Positions 15,702 to 23,280 of a stretch of DNA of 24,330 bases are shown one piece after another. The stretch is from an uncultured Eggerthellaceae bacterium (GTDB lineage: Bacteria; Actinomycetota; Coriobacteriia; Coriobacteriales; Eggerthellaceae): assembly GCA_910584145.1 (NCBI GenBank), contig CAJTXX010000033.1, positions 1 through 24,330 on the forward strand, written 5' to 3'. Numbering within the stretch: the stretch's first letter is position 1; each line of letters opens with the position of its first letter. The notes below the pieces were generated by a model that ran no database searches, had not been told where the DNA came from, and worked only from the letters and a program-made list of their open reading frames with translations. The position numbers and the translations under genes were made by a program.

Positions 15702-16919
15702 ATGAAGATAGCTATAGCGGGTCTTGGATATGTGGGGCTCTCGCTTGCGTGCCTGCTTGCGCAGGACAATGAGATTATGGGTGTTGATGTGATGCCTGAG
15801 CGGGTAGCGCAGATCAACTCCGGCATATCCCCCATACGAGATGCCGAGATAGAGGATTTCCTTGCGACCCGCCATCTTCATCTGCAGGCGACAACTGACG
15901 GTCGGGCGGCATATGGGCAAGCAGAGCTCATCATCGTGGCCACGCCTACCAACTACGATCCTGTTCGTAACTACTTCGATACCTGCCACGTTGAAGAGGT
16001 GATAGAGCAGGTGCTTGAGGTGAACCCTGATGCGGTGATCGCTGTCAAGTCCACGGTGCCCGTCGGTTATACCAAGTCGCTCGTAGAGCGCTATCCGCAA
16101 GGCCGCTTCCTGTTCAGCCCCGAATTCCTGCGGGAGGGACGAGCGCTCTTCGACAATCTGCATCCTTCTCGCATCATCGTGGGGCTTCCGATCGAGTATG
16201 CGGAGGATGTTCGCATGCAGGATGCCGCACGGGCCTTTGCATGCCTCCTCGCAAAAGGGGCGGAAGACGACGATGTTCCCATCCTCATCATGCGCTCTAC
16301 TGAAGCCGAGGCCGTGAAGCTCTTCGCGAACACCTATCTGGCGCTGAGGGTCGCCTATTTCAATGAGCTCGACACCTTTGCGGCCATGCGCAGCCTCGAT
16401 GCTGCGCAGATCATCGAGGGGGTGTGCTTAGACCCGCGCATCGGCACCCACTACAACAACCCCTCGTTCGGCTATGGAGGCTACTGCCTTCCTAAGGACA
16501 CCAAGCAGCTGCTCGCCAACTACGAGGATGTGCCCCAAGAGATCATGGGGGCGATCGTCCAGGCCAACCGCACTCGCAAGGACTTCATCGCAGAGGATAT
16601 CTTGCGCCGTGCCGGCTGGACAGAGGGCGTATCGTCCGATATCACCATAGGCATCTACCGCCTGACCATGAAAGAGGGCTCGGATAACTTTCGAGCATCA
16701 TCTATCCAAGGCGTCATGAAGCGCATCAAAGCCAAGGGAGTCGAGGTCCTCGTCTATGAGCCTGCGCTCGACGCCCCCGACTTCTTCGGCAGCGAGGTCA
16801 CCCACGATCTCTCTGTACTCAAAGGCAAGAGCACCCTCATCGTCGCCAACCGCATGCATCCCGACCTGGCCGATACAGCTGACCGGGTCTATACGCGCGA
16901 TCTATTCGAAAGGGATTAG
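15702..16919 (+). CDS. ugd: UDP-glucose 6-dehydrogenase
   Basis: A 405-residue enzyme that oxidises UDP-glucose to UDP-glucuronate in two NAD-dependent steps. It has the N-terminal Rossmann motif AGLGYVGLSLA (6-16), ATPTNYDP, the KSTVPVGYT segment, FSPEFLREGRALFDNLHPSR, and the catalytic Cys262 in GYGGYCLPKDTKQL. Length and motifs match the short HasB/Cap-type enzymes of streptococci. ATG 15702 is preceded by GGGGAGAAG; an in-frame start at 15657 would add 15 unconserved residues. Composition returns to strongly GC-rich here, in contrast to the flippase gene just before it. It implies a glucuronate residue, or a sugar derived from it, in the glycan. Confidence 0.95.
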   Translation: MKIAIAGLGYVGLSLACLLAQDNEIMGVDVMPERVAQINSGISPIRDAEIEDFLATRHLHLQATTDGRAAYGQAELIIVATPTNYDPVRNYFDTCHVEEVIEQVLEVNPDAVIAVKSTVPVGYTKSLVERYPQGRFLFSPEFLREGRALFDNLHPSRIIVGLPIEYAEDVRMQDAARAFACLLAKGAEDDDVPILIMRSTEAEAVKLFANTYLALRVAYFNELDTFAAMRSLDAAQIIEGVCLDPRIGTHYNNPSFGYGGYCLPKDTKQLLANYEDVPQEIMGAIVQANRTRKDFIAEDILRRAGWTEGVSSDITIGIYRLTMKEGSDNFRASSIQGVMKRIKAKGVEVLVYEPALDAPDFFGSEVTHDLSVLKGKSTLIVANRMHPDLADTADRVYTRDLFERD

Positions 16920-16943
16920 TGAAACTAAGGAAAGGATTTTATC

Positions 16944-17180
16944 ATGGCAAGACCTTTTGTTTTTCCCGATCCGGATGACTGCTCCCCAAATAGTCCAACC
17001 ATTATCGTCAATCCAGCTCAGGTACTTGGACTGTATAATCAGGAAACAGGAGAGCAAATGCAGCGAGTAACCTCGAAAGTCACTGAGTGGCTATGCGAAA
17101 CAGCCAAAAAGAAGCATGGATGGGGAGAGGCGGCTGTTTCGGGAAATCAGTGCATTCTTACTGCATCGTTTAAATCTTGA
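16944..17180 (+). CDS. Small protein of unknown function
   Basis: A 78-codon frame with a good ribosome site (AAGGAAAGGA, ending 8 bases before the ATG). The product is soluble, starts with a proline- and aspartate-rich segment (PFVFPDPDDCSPNSPTIIV) and continues with NPAQVLGLYNQETGEQMQRV and a charged helical stretch. I do not recognise the family. It lies 24 bases after ugd, in the same direction, within a gene-poor and partly decayed stretch at the edge of the variable core. It could be a passenger gene or the intact partner of a small mobile module. Confidence 0.5.
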   Translation: MARPFVFPDPDDCSPNSPTIIVNPAQVLGLYNQETGEQMQRVTSKVTEWLCETAKKKHGWGEAAVSGNQCILTASFKS

Positions 17181-17196
17181 AAAACATAGGCTAATG

Positions 17197-17225
17197 TTGC
17201 CGAAATTGTATCGAGTACGTAATAA
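17197..17225 (+). promoter_or_regulatory. Promoter candidate before the antitoxin-like remnant
   Basis: TTGCCG (17197-17202) and TAATAA (17220-17225) are spaced by exactly 17 bases. It would drive the antitoxin-like frame starting at 17292, with a leader of about 60 bases. Confidence 0.4.
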
Positions 17226-17291
17226 GCTAAAGGTGAACGAAAACGGTTTTTGCTGGGTGATGTGCTTATTGCATGCGGAAAGGAGACAGAA

Positions 17292-17473
17292 ATGGCCACC
17301 TCAAGCATCGTTACAATCCCCGTTTTTGCTTCTCGTGCGGCCGTAGAATCTCTTGTAGAAGCTCTGGAATCATCGGAAAAGCATCGAAGTCGCTTCAGGT
17401 CGTCGATTAGGAGCGTGCACTCGATACTTTGACGACCGATGAGCTAGAGCGCCTTATCAGTAAGAACCAATAG
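17292..17473 (+). pseudogene. Antitoxin-like small gene, probably frameshifted
   Basis: ATG 17292 has a strong ribosome site (GGAAAGGAG). Its frame encodes MATSSIVTIPVFASRAAVES then LVEALESSEKHRS, and stops at 17432 after 46 codons. In the neighbouring frame, codons 17411-17473 read ERALDTLTTDELERLISKNQ and stop, which looks like the natural helical end of the same protein. One lost base near 17405-17411 would explain it. The MATSS-x-ALE-SSEK layout resembles short antitoxins found beside GNAT-type toxins, judged from general appearance rather than a search. A functional 46-residue peptide remains possible. Confidence 0.45.
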
Positions 17474-17499
17474 CATTGTTCTCGCGGAATCTTCAAGCT

Positions 17500-17691
17500 C
17501 TTAGCGGCAGGGTCGGACACTGGTTCGTCGAAGGTCTGCTCGCATCATATAGCTGTCCTCTTGATAGGGATATAGAGCAGTTCGTCTAGGCATCGGTGGT
17601 TGATTTTTATGTACGAAATGGTTTTCGTTTAGCGCATCCCGCTGGTGTGCGTGACGGGCGAGGATTTGCCCAGCTATTCCGTTTGCTTTGA
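17500..17691 (+). pseudogene. Possible GNAT-type toxin remnant
   Basis: One frame reads WFVEGLLASYSCPLDRDIEQ-FV, then a TAG at 17587-17589, then ASVVDFYVRNGFRLAHP and a TGA at 17689. The first part resembles the start of GNAT acetyltransferase toxins; the second resembles the late A-x-x-FY-x-x-NGF motif of GNAT domains. If so, the middle of the gene has been deleted and a stop has appeared. It follows the antitoxin-like remnant by 26 bases in the same direction, the normal order of such a pair. The match is by eye and the remnant is short, so the call is tentative. Confidence 0.35.
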
Positions 17692-17756
17692 TGGGCACAA
17701 AGCGATATGGGTTGCTTTTGGGCTATAGGATCACTCCGTAGTCTTTGTTCTGTGTG

Positions 17757-17801
17757 CTTACGTAAGACATGTTCATAAAAGAGCTTTTTCACAAAGCTTT
17801 T
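17757..17801 (+). promoter_or_regulatory. Palindrome and stem-loop upstream of rmlA
   Basis: CTTACGTAAG (17757-17766) is a perfect 10-bp palindrome. Fifteen bases on, AGCTTT (17782-17787) and AAAGCT (17793-17798) form a 6-bp hairpin with loop TTCAC, followed by TTTA. The hairpin could be a weak terminator for the upstream genes, while the palindrome could be an operator for rmlA. I saw no well-spaced -35/-10 pair. Confidence 0.35.
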
Positions 17802-17848
17802 AAATCGGCGCGCTCGTTCTCCTTTCCGACAACTGAAAAGAGGTTCGC

Positions 17849-18751
17849 ATGAAAGGCATCATCCTCGCAGGCGGGTCTGGGACGCGCCTCTATCCGCTCA
17901 CCACGGTCACGAGCAAGCAGCTTTTGCCCGTCTATGACAAGCCTATGATTTACTATCCGCTGTCGGTGCTCATGATGGCCGGCATCCGCGAGATCCTCAT
18001 CATATCCACCCCTGATGACCTGCCCAACTTCGAGCGGCTGCTCGGGGATGGCTCGCGCTACGGCATCGAGCTCGCCTACGCTGAGCAGCCCTCCCCCGAT
18101 GGCCTCGCTCAAGCGTTCATCATAGGCGAGCAGTTCATCGCAGGAGAGCCCTGCGCGCTCGTGCTCGGCGACAACATCTTCTGTGGCAACGGCCTCAAGC
18201 GCCACTTGAGGCGCGCTGTCGAGGCGGCCGAGGCCGCAGGGGGCGCCACCGTGTTCGGCTACCACGTGGATGACCCAGAGCGTTTCGGCGTGGTGGAGTT
18301 CGATGATGCCTTCAACGCCATCTCCATAGAGGAGAAGCCCGAACGCCCTAAGTCCAACTACGCGGTCACCGGCCTCTACTTCTACGATGCGCGCGTCTGC
18401 GAGCTGGCGCGCAAGGTGAAGCCCTCTGCGCGAGGCGAGCTGGAGATAACCACCTTGAACCAGATGTATCTGGAAGATGGGAGCTTGAACGTGGTGACGC
18501 TCGGGCGAGGGTATGCATGGCTCGACACCGGCACGATGGAGAGCCTCTTCGAGGCATCGGAGTTCGTGCGCGCCGTCGAGCGCAGCCAGGGGCTTTCGGT
18601 GTCGGTCATCGAAGAGACCGCCTATGAGAACGGCTGGATATCGCGCGATGAGCTCATCGAAGCTGCGCGCAAGTACGCCAAGAGCACCTACGGCCAGCAT
18701 CTGCTGAAGGTGGCAGAGGGCCGCATAGCCCCCAGCGGACCGAAGGAGTAG
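17849..18751 (+). CDS. rmlA: Glucose-1-phosphate thymidylyltransferase
   Basis: A 300-residue nucleotidyltransferase that makes dTDP-glucose, the first step to dTDP-L-rhamnose. It has LAGGSGTRLYPLTTVTSKQL (6-25), VYDKPMIYYPL, ISTPDD, QPSPDGLAQAF and the metal-binding Asp108 in LVLGDNIFCG, followed by EEKPERPKSNYAVTGLYFYD and WLDTGTMESL. Length and motifs match RmlA throughout. AGAGG lies seven bases before the ATG. It heads the rmlADBC set, is very GC-rich like the downstream flank, and is likely conserved among related strains. The preceding 0.9 kb holds small or decayed genes, so rmlA may have its own promoter. Confidence 0.97.
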   Translation: MKGIILAGGSGTRLYPLTTVTSKQLLPVYDKPMIYYPLSVLMMAGIREILIISTPDDLPNFERLLGDGSRYGIELAYAEQPSPDGLAQAFIIGEQFIAGEPCALVLGDNIFCGNGLKRHLRRAVEAAEAAGGATVFGYHVDDPERFGVVEFDDAFNAISIEEKPERPKSNYAVTGLYFYDARVCELARKVKPSARGELEITTLNQMYLEDGSLNVVTLGRGYAWLDTGTMESLFEASEFVRAVERSQGLSVSVIEETAYENGWISRDELIEAARKYAKSTYGQHLLKVAEGRIAPSGPKE

Positions 18752-18755
18752 CCCT

Positions 18756-19658
18756 ATGCGCATCCTCATCACAGGAGCATCAGGTCAGCTCGGCTGCGAG
18801 CTGCGTCGCCTGCTTGCGACAGGCCGCGCCGAGATAGGCCCCATCCCTGAAGCCTATGATGGCGCAGAGGTCATCTATACCGACGCGGCAGACCTCGACA
18901 TAACCGATGATGGCGCGGTGGGCGCAGCTGTGAGGGAGGGCGCATATGACCTCATCATCAACTGCGCCGCTGCGACTGACGTGGATGGATGCGAGGCCGA
19001 CGAGCAGCGGGCGCGCCTCGTGAACGCCATCGGAGCCCAGAACCTCGCGCGCGCAGCCGATGCGCGCGGCATCCCCATCGTGCACGTCTCCACCGACTAC
19101 GTGTTCCCAGGGAATGCGGCAGGAGAGCGGGAAGAGGCTGATGCGACAGCTCCCATCAGCGCCTATGGGCGCACCAAGCTCGAAGGAGAGCAGCTCGTAG
19201 CGGCTGTGTGCGCACGCCACCATATCGTGCGCACCGCATGGCTCTACGGGTACGTCGGCAAGAACTTCGTGAAGACGATGCTGCGCCTCGGGGGCTCGCA
19301 CGATGAGGTGACGGTCGTAGACGACCAGCTCGGCAACCCCACATCAGCCAACGACCTCGCCTACGAGATACTGCGGATAGCGCTCACGGACGACTATGGC
19401 ATATGGCATGCCACGAATGATGGCACGTGCTCTTGGGCCGACCTCGCAGAGGCGGTGATGGAGCATGCGCGCCTTCCCTGCAAGGTCGTGCGCTGCACGA
19501 GCGCAGAGTACAAGGCATCCCACCCAGCGAGCGCTGATAGGCCCGCATTCTCCTCGCTTGCCAATGCGCATCTGCGCGATACCATAGGAGATGAGATGCG
19601 CCCCTGGGAAGAGGCGCTCGCAAGCTATCTGGAGCACCTCGATGAGCTTGAGGGCTAG
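18756..19658 (+). CDS. rmlD: dTDP-4-dehydrorhamnose reductase
   Basis: A 300-residue SDR that reduces dTDP-4-dehydro-L-rhamnose to dTDP-L-rhamnose. The N-terminal TGASGQLGCEL (6-16), INCAAATDVDGCE, VHVSTDYVFPG, the catalytic Tyr137-Lys141 pair in YGRTKLEGE, RTAWLYG and DDQLGNPTSANDLA are family features. AAGGAG precedes the ATG, four bases after the rmlA stop. It is the last enzyme of the pathway although it is second in gene order (A-D-B-C). Confidence 0.96.
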   Translation: MRILITGASGQLGCELRRLLATGRAEIGPIPEAYDGAEVIYTDAADLDITDDGAVGAAVREGAYDLIINCAAATDVDGCEADEQRARLVNAIGAQNLARAADARGIPIVHVSTDYVFPGNAAGEREEADATAPISAYGRTKLEGEQLVAAVCARHHIVRTAWLYGYVGKNFVKTMLRLGGSHDEVTVVDDQLGNPTSANDLAYEILRIALTDDYGIWHATNDGTCSWADLAEAVMEHARLPCKVVRCTSAEYKASHPASADRPAFSSLANAHLRDTIGDEMRPWEEALASYLEHLDELEG

Positions 19659-19686
19659 AGGCCATCGCTATCAGGAAAGAGAGCAT

Positions 19687-20697
19687 ATGAGCGACCCTAA
19701 GAACATACTCATCACAGGCGCTGCCGGGTTCATCGGCAGCAACTTCGCGCATTGGGTGGCAGAGCATGAGCCCGATGTCCGCATGGTGGTGCTCGATGCG
19801 CTCACCTATGCCGGCAACAAGGACAACCTCGCGGGCATCCCCGAGGGTCGCCTGGAGTTCGTGTGCGGCGACATCTGCGATGCGCTGCTCGTCGATGGGC
19901 TCGCCTCGAGAGTCGATGCCATCGTGCACTTCGCGGCTGAGTCGCACAACGACAACTCCATCGCAGACCCGGCTCCCTTCGTGCGCACGAACGTGCAGGG
20001 CACCTATACGCTGCTCGAGGCCGCACGAAAGCATGACCTGCGCTTCCATCACATATCGACTGACGAGGTCTACGGCGATCTTGCCCTCGACGACCCGGCC
20101 CGCTTCACCGAGGAGACGCCATATCGCCCATCGAGCCCCTATAGCTCTACCAAGGCATCCTCTGACATGCTCGTGCGCGCATGGCATCGCACCTATGGGA
20201 TCGATGCCACCATATCGAACTGCTCGAATAACTACGGGCCGCGCCAGCACATCGAGAAGTTCATCCCGCGCCAGATCACGAGCATCCTCTCAGGCATCCG
20301 CCCGAAGCTCTATGGGGATGGGCTCAACGTGCGCGACTGGATACACACAGAAGACCACTCGAGCGCTGTGTGGGCCATCCTCACAGGCGGGCGCGCAGGC
20401 GAGACCTACCTCATCGGGGCTGACGGCGAGCGCAACAACCTCGAGGTGCTCTCCGTCATCTTAGAGGCGATGGGGCAGGCCCCGGATGCCTTCGACTGGG
20501 TGCGCGACCGCCCAGGGCACGACCGCCGCTATGCGATAGACCCCTCGAAGCTGCGCCGCGAGCTCGGCTGGGAGCCTATCCACACCAGCTTCGCAGAAGG
20601 GCTCGCAGAGACGATAGCGTGGTATGACAGCAACCGCAGCTGGTGGCAGGCGAGCAAAGAGGCCGTAGAGGCCAAGTACGCGAGATCAGGGCAGTAG
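19687..20697 (+). CDS. rmlB: dTDP-glucose 4,6-dehydratase
   Basis: A 336-residue extended SDR that makes dTDP-4-dehydro-6-deoxyglucose from dTDP-glucose. Landmarks are TGAAGFIGSNF, DALTYAGN, HFAAESHNDNSI, HISTDEVYGDL with the catalytic Asp-Glu, the Tyr152-Lys156 pair in YSSTKASSD, NCSNNYGPRQ and RDWIHTEDHSSA. ATG 19687 was chosen because GGAAAGAG precedes it and the next residues are the normal family start; an in-frame ATG at 19591 lies deep in rmlD. In the C-terminal part, RPGHDRRYAIDPSKLRRELGW is also typical. Confidence 0.97.
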   Translation: MSDPKNILITGAAGFIGSNFAHWVAEHEPDVRMVVLDALTYAGNKDNLAGIPEGRLEFVCGDICDALLVDGLASRVDAIVHFAAESHNDNSIADPAPFVRTNVQGTYTLLEAARKHDLRFHHISTDEVYGDLALDDPARFTEETPYRPSSPYSSTKASSDMLVRAWHRTYGIDATISNCSNNYGPRQHIEKFIPRQITSILSGIRPKLYGDGLNVRDWIHTEDHSSAVWAILTGGRAGETYLIGADGERNNLEVLSVILEAMGQAPDAFDWVRDRPGHDRRYAIDPSKLRRELGWEPIHTSFAEGLAETIAWYDSNRSWWQASKEAVEAKYARSGQ

Positions 20698-20707
20698 GGG
20701 GCCGCGC

Positions 20708-21307
20708 ATGGCAGCAGGGGACATCATCTCATCGGGCAACTTCACGTTCACCGAGACCAGCATAGACGGCGTCATCATCGTCGATGCGAAGGCATACGGC
20801 GATGAGCGCGGATGCTTCATGGAGACCTACAAGGAAAGCGACTTCCGCAAAGGCGGGATAGATGCCGCCTTCGTGCAGGACAACCAGTCCTCTTCTGTGC
20901 GCGGCGTGCTGCGGGGCCTGCACTACCAGATAGCACATCCGCAAGCCAAGCTCGTGCGCGTGGTATCGGGCGCTGTGTTCGATGTGGCGGTCGACTTGAG
21001 GCCGGAAAGCGCCACCTTCGGCAAATGGGAGGGCATCGTCCTCTCCGCTGAGAACCGCCGCCAGTTCTTCATCCCGCGCGGCTTCGCGCATGGCTTCCTC
21101 GTGCTCACCGGCACCGCCGAGTTCTGCTACAAGTGCGATGATGTCTACCACCCCGGAGACGAGGGCGGCCTCATGTGGGACGACCCTGCCATAGGCGTCG
21201 CGTGGCCTGCCCTCGAGGGCGATGAGGCGTTCGACCCTGCGAAGGTCATCCTGAGCGAGAAGGATAGGGTGCATCCGGGGTTCAAGAGCGAGAGCTTTAT
21301 GCGATGA
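20708..21307 (+). CDS. rmlC: dTDP-4-dehydrorhamnose 3,5-epimerase
   Basis: A 199-residue cupin enzyme that epimerises C-3 and C-5 in the rhamnose route. His72 in RGLHYQ, Lys81 in AKLVRV and Tyr147 in DDVYHPGDEG mark the active site; IPRGFAHGFLVLT and MWDDPAIGVAWP are conserved. It is the second RmlC family member in the window. It closes the rmlADBC set ten bases after rmlB and shares that set's extreme GC bias. No clear terminator follows; a palindrome and a new promoter come next. Confidence 0.95.
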   Translation: MAAGDIISSGNFTFTETSIDGVIIVDAKAYGDERGCFMETYKESDFRKGGIDAAFVQDNQSSSVRGVLRGLHYQIAHPQAKLVRVVSGAVFDVAVDLRPESATFGKWEGIVLSAENRRQFFIPRGFAHGFLVLTGTAEFCYKCDDVYHPGDEGGLMWDDPAIGVAWPALEGDEAFDPAKVILSEKDRVHPGFKSESFMR

Positions 21308-21325
21308 TCGCTCGATCTCGTGCTG

Positions 21326-21337
21326 ATTCCGCGGAAT
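21326..21337. promoter_or_regulatory. Perfect 12-bp palindrome upstream of a promoter
   Basis: ATTCCGCGGAAT is its own reverse complement and lies 13 bases before the -35 box of the next promoter. It is a candidate operator; a chance palindrome is possible. Confidence 0.35.
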
Positions 21338-21350
21338 AAGGGGTGCGCGG

Positions 21351-21380
21351 TTGACGTGGCTCGGCGCTCATCTTTAGTAT
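21351..21380 (+). promoter_or_regulatory. Sigma-70-type promoter for the DUF3320-like gene
   Basis: TTGACG (21351-21356) and TAGTAT (21375-21380) are close to consensus with an 18-base spacer. Transcription would begin near 21387, about 25 bases before the ATG at 21411, leaving a short leader with the GGGAG ribosome site. Confidence 0.65.
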
Positions 21381-21410
21381 GCTGGCAGGTTATCTGAGAT
21401 GGGAGCGTGA

Positions 21411-22409
21411 ATGGGAGAGCGGTTCGAGGTCTCTGAGCTCGATGGTGTTGCGGTGGCGGAGCTGCTGGAGCTCGTCGAGGATGGCGGGGGAAAGCTCGAT
21501 GTGACGATGGGCGGCACGGAGCGGTTCGTGGTGATGACCGCGGAGCGCTACCGGGCTTTGAGCGATGGTTATAAGCGCGAGAAGGAGCGGGCGGCTGCGG
21601 CGGCAGAGCGTGCGGAGGCTGCGGAGGCAGCGCTCGCTGCTGGTGCGCTCGCGGGTGCTGCTGGTGGCGCCGCGGAGGCGGCAGGGGCGGCTGCGGGCGC
21701 AGTAGGTGCCGCAGTCGTCGGGTCTGTTGAGGTCGCAGATGAGCGCACTGCACCGGTTGGCATCTCTGCACCGCAGGCAGCCGGCCCCGCTGCGCAAGGT
21801 GCCACGGCATCGGCAGCGACGCCTGCTCCGGAGGCGGCGCTCGGCGAGCATGCCGCCCCGTACAAGACGGCGCAGCTGCCGAACACCCCTATCGGCTCCG
21901 ACGACTACCAGCGCAGCATGTGGCAGGATGCCATCGTCGAGCGCATGCGCAAGGTGATCGACGCCGAGGCACCGGTGGAGAAGCAGCGCCTGTTCAACAC
22001 CGTGCGCGCGAGCTTCGGCATCAAGCGCAGCGGGCGCGATATCCAGTCGCACAACGAATGGCTGTTCAACCGCAAGATCAATGCGAAGCAGACCGAGTTC
22101 GCCGGCAGCACGTTCGTGTGGCGCGCCGACCAAGACCCGCAGACCTATCGCACGTATCGCCCCACGAACGAAGAGGCGAATCGGCAGATCGCCGAGTATC
22201 CGTATCAGGAGCTGCTGGCGGCCATCCTCGCTGCGCTCGGCAGCGCTGAGAAGCTGAGCTACGAGGGCTTGGTGGAGGCGACCATGCGCCTGCTCGGATA
22301 CAAGCGCAAGACGAATCGCGTGCGCGAGGTGATCGGGGCAGCCATCGAACAGGCCGGCGAAGACGGTGTCATCCGCGTGTTCACCGACGGGACGTTCCGC
22401 ATCGCATAA
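21411..22409 (+). CDS. Phd-like N terminus fused by an Ala-rich linker to a DUF3320-like domain
   Basis: A 332-residue protein in three parts. Residues 1-60 resemble a Phd/YefM antitoxin fold, ending in FVVMTAERYRALSDGYKR, the usual antitoxin helix position. Residues 62-145 are a low-complexity alanine-, glycine- and proline-rich linker that starts with a charged coiled-coil-like stretch (KREKERAAAAAERAEAAEAA). The C-terminal part (about 160-332) contains VIDAEAPVEKQRLFNTVRAS and FGIKRSGRDI, matching DUF3320 (PF11784), usually found at the end of large DUF4011/superfamily I helicase-like proteins. Here it stands alone. The start is ATG 21411, five bases after GGGAG. A nucleic-acid-related or regulatory role is a guess. 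It has its own promoter and seems unrelated to the glycan genes. Confidence 0.7.
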   Translation: MGERFEVSELDGVAVAELLELVEDGGGKLDVTMGGTERFVVMTAERYRALSDGYKREKERAAAAAERAEAAEAALAAGALAGAAGGAAEAAGAAAGAVGAAVVGSVEVADERTAPVGISAPQAAGPAAQGATASAATPAPEAALGEHAAPYKTAQLPNTPIGSDDYQRSMWQDAIVERMRKVIDAEAPVEKQRLFNTVRASFGIKRSGRDIQSHNEWLFNRKINAKQTEFAGSTFVWRADQDPQTYRTYRPTNEEANRQIAEYPYQELLAAILAALGSAEKLSYEGLVEATMRLLGYKRKTNRVREVIGAAIEQAGEDGVIRVFTDGTFRIA

Positions 22410-22425
22410 CCGAAAGGCGAGAGGC

Positions 22426-22514
22426 GAGCGCTCCGGGCGCAGCTTCCGGCGACCTCCCGGTCGGCCCGTCGGACGAGCCGGGCGCGCACCTGCTGCGCCG
22501 GCAGCGCAGCGCTC
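22426..22514. terminator. GC-rich nested inverted repeat between convergent genes
   Basis: GAGCGCT (22426-22432) pairs with AGCGCTC (22508-22514), and inside it GGCGCAGC (22436-22443) pairs with GCTGCGCC (22492-22499). The loop is also GC-rich. It sits in the 127-base gap between two convergent genes, where a bidirectional terminator is expected. No T runs flank it, so this is a factor-dependent or non-canonical candidate. Confidence 0.4.
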
Positions 22515-22536
22515 GGAATGCGCCCGAGCTCAAGCC

Positions 22537-23280
22537 TTACCGCGGCTTATAGGCAACGTGGATAGCCGCGATGCCTCCCGTGCAATCCTGCCAGGTGACG
22601 CGCTCGAAGCCGGCTTCTTCCATCATGGTGGCGAGCCCGCGCTGGTCGGGGAAGGCGCGGATGGAATCGCCCAAGTAGACGAACCCATCGCGCTCGCCGG
22701 CTATCACGCGGCCCCAGAAGGGGATCATATGCCGCAGGTAGAAGCCGTACAGCCCGCGCCACGCCGCATTGCCGGGCGTAGAGAAGTCCAAGCAGGTCAG
22801 GCTGCCGCCGGGTCGCAGCACGCGCAGCATCTCCGCCAGCGCGCGCGGACGGTCGGGCATGTTGCGCACACCGTACGCCACAGTGACGGCATCGAAGCGC
22901 TCGTCCTCGAACGGCAGATCTTGCGCGTCGGCCGCTATGAGCTCTACGGGCACCTCGCCCGCGCAGCCTTGCTCGAGGTGCGCCCGCGCCACTTCCAGCA
23001 TCTCGGGCACCAGGTCGGTGCAGGTGATATGCGCCGGCTGTTTGCCGCGCGCCACCGCGAAGGTGACATCTCCCGTGCCGCCAGCTACGTCGAGCACCTC
23101 GGCACCTTCGTCGAAGGGCATCATCTTCACCATGCGCCGCAGCCACGCCCGGTACGTGCCGAAGCTCGATACGGCATTGAAGCGCTCATAGCGCGGCGCG
23201 ATGTGCGAGAAGATGGCTTTGACGCGCTCCGACGAGAGCTCGCTGGGCGCCTCGGCCCCCGTGGCGGTGTCGATGCTCAT
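22537..23280 (-). CDS. menG: Demethylmenaquinone methyltransferase
   Basis: A 247-residue class I SAM methyltransferase of the UbiE/MenG family, which methylates demethylmenaquinone as the last common step to menaquinone. Seen are FSHIAPRYERFNAVSSFGTY (24-43), the SAM-binding EVLDVAGGTGD (61-71), ADAQDLPFEDERFDAVTVAY and the conserved GVRNMPDRPRALAEMLRVLR, and LDFSTPGN. The ATG at 23280 overlaps the stop of the upstream radical SAM gene as ATGA, so the two are co-translated. Coriobacteria respire anaerobically through menaquinones, which fits the proposed host. Confidence 0.95.
   Translation of the reverse strand: MSIDTATGAEAPSELSSERVKAIFSHIAPRYERFNAVSSFGTYRAWLRRMVKMMPFDEGAEVLDVAGGTGDVTFAVARGKQPAHITCTDLVPEMLEVARAHLEQGCAGEVPVELIAADAQDLPFEDERFDAVTVAYGVRNMPDRPRALAEMLRVLRPGGSLTCLDFSTPGNAAWRGLYGFYLRHMIPFWGRVIAGERDGFVYLGDSIRAFPDQRGLATMMEEAGFERVTWQDCTGGIAAIHVAYKPR

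Noticed and set aside
17789..18772. Long minus-strand open frame (327 codons) opposite rmlA
   Set aside because: rmlA is unmistakable on the plus strand; the antisense frame has no family features.
19384..20250. Minus-strand open frame opposite rmlD/rmlB
   Set aside because: It spans two certain plus-strand genes and is explained by GC-rich codon bias.
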